Shown here: one piece after another, positions 43,340-52,239 of the stretch
How the letters are laid out: every line of letters starts with the position of its first letter
Position numbering within the stretch: position 1 is the first letter of the stretch
Source: Paenibacillus sp. FSL R5-0345
Lineage (GTDB): Bacteria > Bacillota > Bacilli > Paenibacillales > Paenibacillaceae
Assembly: GCF_000758585.1 (NCBI RefSeq)
Contig: NZ_CP009281.1
Location: 3,844,001-3,908,000, forward strand
Reading direction: 5' to 3'
Length of the DNA: 64,000 bases
The notes under the pieces: model-generated
What the model was told of the DNA's origin: nothing
What the model saw: only the letters and a program-made list of their open reading frames with translations
Database searches by the model: none
Program-made: the position numbers and the translations under genes

Positions 43340-44794
43340 ATGTCAAAGAAAACTCATATTTGGTTAATTACCACAGATCAAATGCGTGCGGATGCGCTTG
43401 GAATCGAAAATGCTTCCGTATTAACACCTGAGCTTGATAAGCTTGCTTCGGAAGGCACGCTCTTCACTGGAGCTTACTGTGCTAGTCCTGTTTGTACACC
43501 CTCACGTTCCTCCATTTTTACAGGAAGGTACCCGCATGTTCACGGTGCTTGGAACATCGGTACCGCACTAAAAGAAGATGAACTTACTTTATGCGATCAT
43601 CTCAAGCAAGCGAATTATAAAACCATCGGTGTAGGAAAGATGCATTTCCGTCCACAAATGAAGGGGGACTTTTCTCAGGAGTATGAAGAGCCTGCTTATC
43701 GTGATCGCGGAAGAGCCTCCGATGGAACATACTATGGTTTTGATGAGCATCATATTACTGAAGACAATTGCATCGGTGAATACATAGAGTGGCTTAAGGC
43801 GCGCAATCCTGAAGTAGCTGAGCGTTTCAGCAAGGACCGTTACAAAGCCTCTGATGCTCAATACGACGTGTGGGAGAGTGAAATTCCTCCGGAGCTGCAT
43901 CAGACATACTGGATTGCTGAACGGAGCATCGAAGCTATCCTCTCCCACAAAACCGAGCAACCGCTATTCTTATGGTCCAGTTTCGTCGATCCACATCATC
44001 CCTTTGATCCTCCAAAGGCATACGCAGATATGTACGCGGACACAGACATCTCATTACGAACCAGAGAAGCTGATAATGTGCATCTTCGTCCTCAACATCT
44101 ACTGCGTCAGGGTCAGGGTGGCTATTGGCCTGGCGGCGGTGAGGAGCATTCTCTTGATGAAGCGCTTATAAAACGGCTCACTCGAAATTATTATGCGATG
44201 ATTACCTTCATTGATGAACAGATTGGACGAATTATAAAGGCTTGGCGTCAAAAAGAAATGTACGATGATGTAGTCGTCCTATTCACCAGCGACCATGGAG
44301 AGCTGCTCGGCGACCACGGATTAATTTACAAGGGACCGTGGTTTTATGAAGGTCTAACGCGGATCCCGATGATCGTACGCGGTCCTGGAATTGTTTCCGG
44401 GCAACGGGTTTCTGCTTTGATGGAGCATGTGGATATTGTACCCACACTGCTTGAAGCCGCAGGTCTCAACTGTCCCTACGGAGTTCAAGGCTTGTCACAG
44501 ATGGAGGTGCTGGCTGGAAGGAAGCCTCATGTCCGTAATTCTGCACTAACCGCTTATATTGCTCATGATCGAGGCATTAACGCTAAGTGTTTGCGTACAA
44601 CACGTTATAAGCTGGTTATCTTTGCAGGAGAGACTTACGGTGAGTTATATGATTTGAAAGAGGATCCTCAAGAGAACTTCAATCGTTATGAAGATCCCGA
44701 TTATAGTGAAATTCGCCTTTGGATGGTAGAATTGCTTGTTCATCGGATGATTCAGGATCAGGACCCTTTGCCAGAACGCCGGAGTAGCTGGTAA
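43340..44794 (+). CDS. Type I sulfatase, Cys type (CTPSR)
   Basis: A 484-residue alkaline-phosphatase-fold sulfatase that hydrolyses sulfate esters. The formylglycine precursor is Cys52 in the CTPSRSSIFTGR signature. Metal ligands include Asp13 in TTDQMR and the SDHGELLGDHGL segment near 316. The C-terminal EDPQENFN is typical of sulfatases. There is no signal peptide, so it acts in the cytoplasm. Activation requires conversion of Cys52 by the formylglycine-generating enzyme or the maturase encoded further along. Substrate is not readable. Its GH35, GH20 and sulfatase neighbours suggest a sulfated galactose- or hexosamine-containing glycan. Confidence 0.9.
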   Translation: MSKKTHIWLITTDQMRADALGIENASVLTPELDKLASEGTLFTGAYCASPVCTPSRSSIFTGRYPHVHGAWNIGTALKEDELTLCDHLKQANYKTIGVGKMHFRPQMKGDFSQEYEEPAYRDRGRASDGTYYGFDEHHITEDNCIGEYIEWLKARNPEVAERFSKDRYKASDAQYDVWESEIPPELHQTYWIAERSIEAILSHKTEQPLFLWSSFVDPHHPFDPPKAYADMYADTDISLRTREADNVHLRPQHLLRQGQGGYWPGGGEEHSLDEALIKRLTRNYYAMITFIDEQIGRIIKAWRQKEMYDDVVVLFTSDHGELLGDHGLIYKGPWFYEGLTRIPMIVRGPGIVSGQRVSALMEHVDIVPTLLEAAGLNCPYGVQGLSQMEVLAGRKPHVRNSALTAYIAHDRGINAKCLRTTRYKLVIFAGETYGELYDLKEDPQENFNRYEDPDYSEIRLWMVELLVHRMIQDQDPLPERRSSW

Positions 44795-44835
44795 ATCAAA
44801 ACACATGCTAACACCCTTAATATTTCCGTAACAGG

Positions 44836-44872
44836 CGAAGGGCAACCTGAATGTTCAGGTTGCCCTTCGTTT
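44836..44872. terminator. Terminator between convergent sulfatases
   Basis: CGAAGGGCAACCTGAA and TTCAGGTTGCCCTTCG form a perfect 16-base-pair stem with a two-base centre, followed by TTT. It separates the two convergent sulfatase genes. Confidence 0.78.
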
Positions 44873-44875
44873 AGA

Positions 44876-46375
44876 TCATTTCCCTATTTCGCAAGCCTTT
44901 AGAATATGAGAAATCGGACGTCCGGCAATCAATTCACCGTTGTTTACAAACCCTTCCTCTCGTCCCTCCAGCTCGTGAATAAGCCGCTCTCTCCATTCAC
45001 GTATACGCTCGAAATTATCGGTGTATCCGATTGCATTAACCTTCTCTGAGGGGTCGGTCACTAGATTGAAGAACTGCTCTTCCCCTGTCTGAGAATACCA
45101 AATGTATTTCTCTCTTCCGTCTGTTAAGAAGTGGTGGGACTTTTCGCCATAGGCATGCTCCCCATGAATATAAGACCGCCACACTGTCTGATCTCCCCTA
45201 CACAGTGGCATCACACTTTGCCCTTCAACTGTAACTGGGATTTGGATGCCAGCAACCTCAAGAAATGTTGGCATAATATCGCGAAGCTCTACAACGGAAT
45301 CGAGCCGGGAACCTGCAAGAAGTCCCAGCGTTTCTCCCGGGTCATACAATAAGAAAGGAATCTTAGCACTCCCTTCATATGGAAGAGACTTACGGAAGTA
45401 ATGGTGATCCCCCATCATCTCACCATGATCAGAAGTGAATAGAATCAAAGTTTCATTTAATACTCCATATTCCTGCAGCCCATTGATCAACCTCCCAATC
45501 TGGTCGTCAAGATGCGTAATAAGCGCATAATAGGCGGCACGGGCACGATCCAATCTGCGCTTTGGCAAATGAGTGAACGAAGATGTTGGATCCTTAGCTC
45601 TGTTTAAAGCTGCATTCTCGTCCACCCAATCTCCAACTGGAGGATCAGGAAATTCCAAGTCCTTGTACATATCTAGATAAGATTGCGGCGGATCCAAGGG
45701 GGAATGTGGACGAACGAAGGAGGACCATAGGAAAAATGGTTTTCCTGGGTCTCTTCTTCGTAAGAAGTCTAGCGACTCGGTTACGCACCAATTCGTTGGA
45801 TGCATCGCTTCCGGCAAGTGCCAGGGGCGAGCAACTGTTGAGGCATTGCAATCAAGTCCTAAGTCCGTGATATCCGAATTGGCATTGGTTTGTCTTCGCA
45901 GCCATTGTAAATAATCATCCACTTGATCATAGTGTTCATCATATATGGCTTGGCTCTTGTCCCGATTGTAGTGAAGATATCCATCATGAAGCACTACATT
46001 ATGGAATCCACATAGATTACGTGCAGGATATACATGCATCTTGCCAACACACTGCGTATGATAACCCGCTTGAGCAAGCTCTCCGGCAATCGTATGGGCG
46101 TAAATCCATTCAACCTTATCCTGATACCCCACCCGCCCATGTGATCTTTGGCCCATTCCTGTCATGATAGCAGCCCTCGCGGGAATACAACTCGGGGTAG
46201 CTGAGTAAGCGTGTTCAAATAATATCCCTCTTGATGCAAGAGAATCCAGGTTGGGTGTCTCAATGACGGGATGTCCCATGATGCTCAGGCAATCAAAACG
46301 CATTTGATCCACTGTGATAAGCAAAAGGTTAGGCCGCTTTGTGCCATTATGATGGTCCAGATTAGTGTCAATCAT
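44876..46375 (-). CDS. Type I sulfatase, Cys type (CIPAR)
   Basis: A 499-residue cytoplasmic sulfatase. Cys63 in SCIPARAAIMTG is the formylglycine site. Asp23 of TVDQMR and the SDHGEMMGDH segment near 314 bind the metal. It is distinct from the neighbouring sulfatase, so a different sulfated position is likely. It starts 15 bases after the GH20 gene, with AAAGGAGTGAGG upstream, so it is the last gene of the importer-GH20-sulfatase transcript. Desulfation of GlcNAc or Gal residues before or after GH20 action is the inferred role. Confidence 0.9.
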   Translation of the reverse strand: MIDTNLDHHNGTKRPNLLLITVDQMRFDCLSIMGHPVIETPNLDSLASRGILFEHAYSATPSCIPARAAIMTGMGQRSHGRVGYQDKVEWIYAHTIAGELAQAGYHTQCVGKMHVYPARNLCGFHNVVLHDGYLHYNRDKSQAIYDEHYDQVDDYLQWLRRQTNANSDITDLGLDCNASTVARPWHLPEAMHPTNWCVTESLDFLRRRDPGKPFFLWSSFVRPHSPLDPPQSYLDMYKDLEFPDPPVGDWVDENAALNRAKDPTSSFTHLPKRRLDRARAAYYALITHLDDQIGRLINGLQEYGVLNETLILFTSDHGEMMGDHHYFRKSLPYEGSAKIPFLLYDPGETLGLLAGSRLDSVVELRDIMPTFLEVAGIQIPVTVEGQSVMPLCRGDQTVWRSYIHGEHAYGEKSHHFLTDGREKYIWYSQTGEEQFFNLVTDPSEKVNAIGYTDNFERIREWRERLIHELEGREEGFVNNGELIAGRPISHILKACEIGK

Positions 46376-46390
46376 AACCTCACTCCTTTC

Positions 46391-48286
46391 TTATACTCCT
46401 GCGATGACGGAAGGTGTTGCGATCGTATGCCACAAATTCGCACTTATCGCTCTTGGACCGTCATCGTCAACGAGACCGTCGAACGTCAGCAGCTCCTCTT
46501 CTAATTCAGCTATCTGTTCCACTTTCCCTTCAACATAACTATTAATTCGATGAATAGCCGTCCTAATCCTCTGAAGCATTCCTCCCATACGAAGATCAAA
46601 AACATCAAAACCAAACACCTTATTTTCCAGCTCCCATTGTACCCGATAGTCATCCATAAATCGCCCGGTCAAATCTGATAGCTCTGGCAAAATTACATTG
46701 GCAAAGTGAGCTAATTCCTGTAAATTTCCCCGATGATAAGCATCGCGTATAGAAATCCCGATTTCACTCTTTATTTCTAGCAAGCGACACAAACTGGCTT
46801 GTACAGAGAATAAGGATTGCCAAGGCGAATTACGCGTGATCGCCTGTTCGAGCATTTCCGCACTTTGCTGATAATGCTTCGAATACACGTTAGGAACAAC
46901 ATGTCGATCAAACAAGCCACACAGCACATCTTGATAAAGCAAGTATTTAGCGGGATTAATGGAGCATCCCCCCGGTGCCGAATTTCCTGGAACCAAATTG
47001 GCCGCATCAAGCGCCATAAAGTCATCATAATTGCCTTGCACGCAGCTACTGAATCTTTCTTTGACATGGTTCTCCACGAAATGTCCTGTATAACACAGCT
47101 CGGCCCAAAGTTGAAGGGTAGGAAGAACCGAGAAAACCGAAGCCTCAGCGCCGTTATCTCCCCATGCAGTTATCAGCACTTCTTGAATTCCATGCTTAAC
47201 ACAGCTGTCATGTGCCAACAGACTGACTTGGCGACTGAATTCATTGTTCGGAGCGAACCCCATCCATTTCCACGCTCCACCTGCAAATCCGATATGATCA
47301 TTCAGCTGCTTATGTTTGCGTAACATTCCGTCGTATTTCTCCTGCGTCTCCGAATAGTAATCCCAATAGATCAAGGTAGCATCTTCGGGGATCAGCTTAA
47401 CAATATCGGGGCTGATTGGACTTTCAGCATCGTAATATTCCCCGGCACTGGCCAGACGGAAAAACATGTCACTCCACATCATCGTACGGAAACCATATTT
47501 TCTGGCGATTTCCATAACAGTGTTAAAGTGTTTTAACATAAGGGAGGATCGATCCTGGTACCCATGCTTATCAAGGTATTTACCAAGTCCCATCATATGA
47601 GCTTCATCCATCCCAATATTTATGCGGCGACTGCTTACATGAGCAGACATAAAAGCGAACATTCGATCAATTAATTCGTAAGTTCCGGGATCATCAATAA
47701 GGAGAATATCCTGGAAATCCACAAGCGGTGCATGCGCCTGCCATTTCAAAGCTTGGCCGAGATGGGCCAGCGTCTGAATACAGGGAACCAGCTCTATACC
47801 AAATAACGCGGCATACTGGTCCATCTCCCGAATCTGATCCCCTGTATATCGGCCTCTCAAATAACCGAAATAAGGGTGTCCCTCTAGTTCGTACGTGTCT
47901 TCCGTATACAATTGAACCGTTGAATATCCCATAAGTGCTAAACGCCGGATTAATTCCTTATATCCTTCATTATTAAGAACAGCATTTCGCGAACAGTCTA
48001 CCATGAAGCCTAGCTGTTCATAAACCGGCGATTCATTAATTTCAACTCTTTCTCCTCGGCGTATGTTCTCGAGGAATCGGCTGAGCGCCCGGATCAATTG
48101 ATGCTCCTTTTCATATTCAATGATAACCTGAACCTCATCGAAAGATATTCGAATCCCCTTACCTTGGTGCTTACAATTCACCGGAATCCCTGACGGTTCC
48201 ATTCGGATTCCCAATATTCCAGCTACTTCTGAAACGGATGAAAGCTGTTTCTCATTTAACCCTGTCAAGTGAACGCTAAGGTTCAT
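46391..48286 (-). CDS. GH20 beta-N-acetylhexosaminidase, GcnA-like
   Basis: A 631-residue exo-hexosaminidase. It has an N-terminal alpha/beta domain (about 1-85), then a TIM barrel (about 90-420) with the GH20 Asp-Glu pair near 226-227 in NIGMDEAHMMG, followed by WSDMFFRL and TAWGDNGAEAS lining the pocket, and a helical C-terminal region. Layout and length match streptococcal GcnA. It uses substrate-assisted catalysis to release terminal GlcNAc or GalNAc. No signal peptide. GGGAGGGG precedes the ATG. It lies between the importer and a sulfatase on one strand. Confidence 0.88.
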   Translation of the reverse strand: MNLSVHLTGLNEKQLSSVSEVAGILGIRMEPSGIPVNCKHQGKGIRISFDEVQVIIEYEKEHQLIRALSRFLENIRRGERVEINESPVYEQLGFMVDCSRNAVLNNEGYKELIRRLALMGYSTVQLYTEDTYELEGHPYFGYLRGRYTGDQIREMDQYAALFGIELVPCIQTLAHLGQALKWQAHAPLVDFQDILLIDDPGTYELIDRMFAFMSAHVSSRRINIGMDEAHMMGLGKYLDKHGYQDRSSLMLKHFNTVMEIARKYGFRTMMWSDMFFRLASAGEYYDAESPISPDIVKLIPEDATLIYWDYYSETQEKYDGMLRKHKQLNDHIGFAGGAWKWMGFAPNNEFSRQVSLLAHDSCVKHGIQEVLITAWGDNGAEASVFSVLPTLQLWAELCYTGHFVENHVKERFSSCVQGNYDDFMALDAANLVPGNSAPGGCSINPAKYLLYQDVLCGLFDRHVVPNVYSKHYQQSAEMLEQAITRNSPWQSLFSVQASLCRLLEIKSEIGISIRDAYHRGNLQELAHFANVILPELSDLTGRFMDDYRVQWELENKVFGFDVFDLRMGGMLQRIRTAIHRINSYVEGKVEQIAELEEELLTFDGLVDDDGPRAISANLWHTIATPSVIAGV

Positions 48287-48364
48287 AGACTATCCCCTCC
48301 CAATCTTATAAGTATGCGATCAGTATTGCCGCACATTCTTGGTTCTGTACTAAGTCATTAAACG

Positions 48365-48395
48365 GAAGATCCGAGCTACTTCAGCCCGGATCTTC
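48365..48395 (-). terminator. Intercistronic hairpin after binding-protein gene
   Basis: GAAGATCCGAGC and GCCCGGATCTTC pair (one mismatch), with no strong T run on the minus strand. Such hairpins after binding-protein genes usually give partial termination or protect the message, so the binding protein is made in excess over downstream GH20 and sulfatase. Confidence 0.55.
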
Positions 48396-48407
48396 TCTAT
48401 CAACTAA

Positions 48408-50039
48408 TTATTCAATACCTTGTTCCTTAGCCTTCGCATTTACTTCCTCTATCATTTTATCAAGACCTTTAGCCTTATAATCGTTCACGATACTATTCCA
48501 GTAACTCTCCACCGGTTCTTTGGATAGCATGATCTTGAGCAGATCATCATGGTCAAGCACAGTGAACTTATCCTTCGTTGGTGTGGACATATAAGTTAAC
48601 CGAATGTCGTAATCCGGAACCTTCGTATTCTTCTGAATCCAATCAATATAATCGACAGCTTCTTTGCGGATTCCTTCGTTAGCAATTGTCGGGTTATCCA
48701 TGGTGTAGCTGTCCGAAGTTTCATATGCCACCAAATTCTTTAGAAATCTGCTAGCCGGATACTTCTCATTTAAAGAACCCTTTTCAATGACAACTTTCTG
48801 CCCATTTTCAATCTTGTAATCCACGCCCTCGATACCATAAGTCAATAAGTCCTTGCCTTCCGGTGACAACACATAATCATAGAGTGCCATGATGCGATCC
48901 ATCTTTTTATCGTCAACCGTATTGCTGAAATAACTTTCCGACCAGTATGTTTTAAAAATGGCATGTGAACGTTCACCATCAGGGCCAATAAGCGGCTTGA
49001 GTGCCTTCACGCTCTCCATGATATCCTTATCCGGATAAGCTGTTTTCCAGCGTTTTTCATACATATCGCTATTTAAATTTATAAAACCGCCACCGCTCAG
49101 GAGAGCCGCTGCTTTGCCTGCTACGAAATTGTCATAAGACTCTGCAGGCTTGACAAGCGCGATATCTGGATCGATCAATCCTTTTTCGTACATATTCTTC
49201 ATGTTTTGAAGCGCTGGCAGCGCATTTTTCGAAAATACAGCCGGGATAAACTTACCGTCCTCTTTGATCCATTTAAAATCGCTGCCGCTTCCATCACTCG
49301 TGGCGACCGGGTTACCGTACAACCAGAAAAATCCGCCCAGCATCTTGGTAGTTGTCGTCGTAAGACCCGTAATATGTTTCCCTTCCGGATCCGACTTCAC
49401 GATTGCCTCAAGCATGGCTTCAAACTCTTCCCATGTCTCTGGTTCTTTTGTAATACCAGCTTTTTGAGCAAGATCCCATCGATAGAACACCATACGATCC
49501 AGTGCGCTCCAATCGACACTTGGGAACATCCGGCGAGGAACCGTATAATACTTTCCGTCTACACCCAAGCCTTTAATATCCGGCGATTCGAAGTATTTTG
49601 CAAGGTTAGGATACTTAGAAAGGTCCGGAAGCGCTTTGACAACACCTTGTTCTACCCATTTACGTTGATATTGCGTGCCGACGGCGTCGATTGCGAAGAT
49701 ATCAGGCAATTGGCCGGAAGCAGCCCACATTTGAATCTTCTGGGTATAGTCATCCCAAGTCATATTGACAGGTTTTAATGTAATATTGAATTTTTCCAAT
49801 ACTTGTTTGGCGATCGGGTCTTTTTCGATGTTAGCAATTTCAGCATCTGCATCCCAAAAACCAAGCGTAATCGTCATCGGATCCTTGTAAGGATTGTCAG
49901 TGGAATTAGAAGAATCCGTAGTCGCTTCACCGTTTGATCCCGCCTGCCCCTTGTCGTTATTGCCTCCACCGCAAGCCGTGAGCACCGCAGCTAATAAAGT
50001 TATACATAATGCCAGTGTCATCATTTTCTTTCTAAGCAT
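48408..50039 (-). CDS. Extracellular solute-binding lipoprotein, LplA-like
   Basis: A 543-residue carbohydrate-binding protein of a CUT1 ABC importer. The signal peptide ends in lipobox LTAC with lipidated Cys23, followed by a Gly/Asn/Ser linker. The mature part has two lobes typical of the large family-1 binding proteins of Paenibacillus. It captures oligosaccharides outside the membrane and delivers them to the two permeases upstream in the operon. GGGAGG precedes the ATG. Given the downstream GH20 and sulfatase, the ligand may be a sulfated amino-sugar oligosaccharide. That is inference from context. Confidence 0.9.
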   Translation of the reverse strand: MLRKKMMTLALCITLLAAVLTACGGGNNDKGQAGSNGEATTDSSNSTDNPYKDPMTITLGFWDADAEIANIEKDPIAKQVLEKFNITLKPVNMTWDDYTQKIQMWAASGQLPDIFAIDAVGTQYQRKWVEQGVVKALPDLSKYPNLAKYFESPDIKGLGVDGKYYTVPRRMFPSVDWSALDRMVFYRWDLAQKAGITKEPETWEEFEAMLEAIVKSDPEGKHITGLTTTTTKMLGGFFWLYGNPVATSDGSGSDFKWIKEDGKFIPAVFSKNALPALQNMKNMYEKGLIDPDIALVKPAESYDNFVAGKAAALLSGGGFINLNSDMYEKRWKTAYPDKDIMESVKALKPLIGPDGERSHAIFKTYWSESYFSNTVDDKKMDRIMALYDYVLSPEGKDLLTYGIEGVDYKIENGQKVVIEKGSLNEKYPASRFLKNLVAYETSDSYTMDNPTIANEGIRKEAVDYIDWIQKNTKVPDYDIRLTYMSTPTKDKFTVLDHDDLLKIMLSKEPVESYWNSIVNDYKAKGLDKMIEEVNAKAKEQGIE

Positions 50040-50096
50040 GCTATAAACCTCCCTTTATACTATTTTAGGATAGAATCAATCTATTTAAAATCTTTC

Positions 50097-50996
50097 TTAT
50101 CCTTTTATTGATCCAACCATAATGCCTTTATTAAAATGCTTCTGAAGGAACGGATAAACAACAATAATCGGAATACTCGAAACCACAATAGCTGCCATCT
50201 GAAGTGCAGGGGTGTAGACCTTCCCGGTCTGCTCTTGCTCGGCCATCGTCTGTGCCATTTGACTTAGCAGGGAATTCGAAGTGATAAGTGTCTCTCGTAA
50301 ATAAATCTGGAGAGGAGCTTTTGAGGCGTCACTGATAAAGATCAACGCGTACCACCATTCATTCCATCTTTCCACGGCATAGAACAAAGCAAAGGTCGCC
50401 ATGAATGGAGCAGAGATTGGAATAATGATTTTGTAAAGAATGTACAGATCATTTGCCCCATCCAGCTTAGCTGATTCTTCCAGACTTTCAGGAATCGTGT
50501 TGAAATAGTTTTTCATAATGATTAGATAAAACGTATTGAGACCGGCGGGTATGATCATGACGAGTATATTGTTTACGAATCCTAAATCCTTTACGACTAG
50601 GTAAAAGGGGATTAAACCGCCATTGAAAAACATAGTGAACAAGATCAAGCTAAGCATTATGTTTCTTCCGGGCATTCCCCGCTTGGATAATGCGTATGCT
50701 CCTGCAACAGAGATCGTCATGCTGAACAACACGCCAACCACCGTTACGATGACAGAATTTAGAATTGAAGACCAAAACTTCATATCCTGAAGCAACAACT
50801 TGTAGGCCGACAAGTCAAACGAAAGCGGAAAAATATAAAAGTCGCTTTTACTAATCGCTTCGAACCTTGCAACAGAGATAATAAGAACATTATAGAAGGG
50901 AAAAAATGTTACTAGTGCTAGAAGCCCCAGAACCACGAATGCGACGATATCGAAGACACTCCACTTTTTTCTCTTTTTAACCGTTGTGTCGGTCAC
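50097..50996 (-). CDS. ABC sugar permease, LplC/YtcP type
   Basis: A 299-residue inner permease with six membrane helices. The EAA loop signature (ESLEESAKLDGANDLYILYKIIIP near 180) contacts the ATPase. The C-terminal KGIMVGSIKG is typical of LplC/YtcP. The start is GTG 50996 after AAGGGGAG. It lies 57 bases before the binding-protein gene and 24 bases after the partner permease. No ATPase gene is nearby, so a shared MsmX-type ATPase elsewhere is expected. Confidence 0.92.
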   Translation of the reverse strand: MTDTTVKKRKKWSVFDIVAFVVLGLLALVTFFPFYNVLIISVARFEAISKSDFYIFPLSFDLSAYKLLLQDMKFWSSILNSVIVTVVGVLFSMTISVAGAYALSKRGMPGRNIMLSLILFTMFFNGGLIPFYLVVKDLGFVNNILVMIIPAGLNTFYLIIMKNYFNTIPESLEESAKLDGANDLYILYKIIIPISAPFMATFALFYAVERWNEWWYALIFISDASKAPLQIYLRETLITSNSLLSQMAQTMAEQEQTGKVYTPALQMAAIVVSSIPIIVVYPFLQKHFNKGIMVGSIKG

Positions 50997-51020
50997 TTGC
51001 TTCTCCCCTTTTCATGCAAA

Positions 51021-51989
51021 TTAATACAGTCCTTCCTCGCCCATCTTCTTAGCGAACGTGTTCGCCGCCCATAAGAGAATCAGGCTGATAATGGACTTGA
51101 CGACACCCACGGCGGTCATATATCCAAAGTCGCTTCCTATCGTGAAAGAAGTCCGATAAATGTATGTATCGATCGTGTCGGCAACCGAATATACCGGTGA
51201 ACTATACAGGTTAAAAATTTGCTCGAAGCTCGAACCTTGGGTTAGTAGTTGTCCAACTTGAAGGATTAGCAGGACTGCGACTGTACTCTTCAAGCCCGGC
51301 CATGCGATGTTAAGCAAACGGCGAAACCGGTTCGCTCCGTCCACTTCTGCCGCTTCAAACAACTCAGGATTAATCCCAGCAAGCGCCGCCAGGTAAATGA
51401 TTGAATCCCAACCGATCTCTCGCCATACATGAGTGAGATACAGAACTGGCCTGAATGCACTTTCATCCACAAGCGGAGAATTCGGATCCCCGCCAAACAA
51501 CATGATGATCTGGTTATAAATCCCGTCTTTGCTTAAAATATTGATGATAATCCCCGACAATACAACCCACGAAATAAAATGCGGGAACGTTAGGATCGTC
51601 TGAAAAAATCGCTTCATTTTGGTCCTGGAAAACTCATATAAAACAATCGCCAGGATAATGGGCATTGGAAAATGAATGATCAACTTCATCAAGCTGATAA
51701 TGACCGTATTCCAAAATGCCCTGCGGAAATCGGGGTCGGTCAACAACGTTTGAAAATTCTCCAAGCCGATCCAGGGACTTCCCAGAATCCCCTTACTGTA
51801 ATTAAATGACTTGAATGCTAACGTTACACCGTACATGGGAGCATAGCTGAAGAGGGCGTACCAGATTAACACCGGTAGAACCATGAGGTAAAAATACTTG
51901 TACTGTAAAATCGTTTTTCCTAAGCTCTGCTTAGGCGTACGAGTTTTTAAGCTTCGCTTAGGCGTACGAGCGGTTACAGAATCAGCCAA
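51021..51989 (-). CDS. ABC sugar permease, LplB/YteP type
   Basis: A permease of about 322 residues with six membrane helices and the EAA loop (NPELFEAAEVDGANRFRRLLNIAWPG near 200). First gene of the importer operon. The frame opens at GTG 52001, but AAGGTGGGGAG there works better as ribosome site for TTG 51989, so TTG is preferred with moderate certainty. The cytoplasmic N-terminus contains an in-frame duplication (RTPKRSLKT, RTPKQSLGK) encoded by a 15-base direct repeat at 51929-51943 and 51956-51970. A candidate catabolite-repression site lies upstream. Confidence 0.88.
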   Translation of the reverse strand: MADSVTARTPKRSLKTRTPKQSLGKTILQYKYFYLMVLPVLIWYALFSYAPMYGVTLAFKSFNYSKGILGSPWIGLENFQTLLTDPDFRRAFWNTVIISLMKLIIHFPMPIILAIVLYEFSRTKMKRFFQTILTFPHFISWVVLSGIIINILSKDGIYNQIIMLFGGDPNSPLVDESAFRPVLYLTHVWREIGWDSIIYLAALAGINPELFEAAEVDGANRFRRLLNIAWPGLKSTVAVLLILQVGQLLTQGSSFEQIFNLYSSPVYSVADTIDTYIYRTSFTIGSDFGYMTAVGVVKSIISLILLWAANTFAKKMGEEGLY

Positions 51990-52026
51990 TCTTCTCCCCA
52001 CCTTTCTGTATGAGATTGTTTATGCG

Positions 52027-52040
52027 TGTAAGCGATTTAT
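52027..52040 (+). promoter_or_regulatory. Candidate CcpA site before importer operon
   Basis: TGTAAGCGATTTAT fits the cre consensus TGWAANCGNTNWCA at nearly every position. It lies 25-40 bases upstream of the importer start on the minus strand, where it would block transcription when preferred sugars are present. Confidence 0.45.
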
Positions 52041-52054
52041 ATGGTAAATTATAT

Positions 52055-52093
52055 CGGGAGTGTAAATTCTCTTGTATAGAGAATACAACTCCG
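52055..52093. promoter_or_regulatory. Large imperfect inverted repeat between importer and YesN
   Basis: CGGGAGTGTA and TACAACTCCG flank an inner ATTCTCT, five bases, AGAGAAT. It is centred between the divergent importer and two-component genes. It may be a site for the YesN-like regulator or an RNA hairpin in the importer leader. Confidence 0.4.
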
Positions 52094-52239
52094 ATCATGT
52101 GGATTTTTCACACTTTAGCGAGTGGCCTTCCGGTGACGCTTAATATCCGACATAGTGAGCGTAAGATAATCCATACCCCCCTTGGTCCACAATCGCTAGG
52201 ATGAATTTAGGAGCACCATAGAGAAAGGGGGATTCACTT

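Noticed and set aside
46817..47323. 168-codon plus-strand frame opposite the GH20 gene
   Set aside because: Opposite a well-conserved enzyme, with no recognisable domain or ribosome site.
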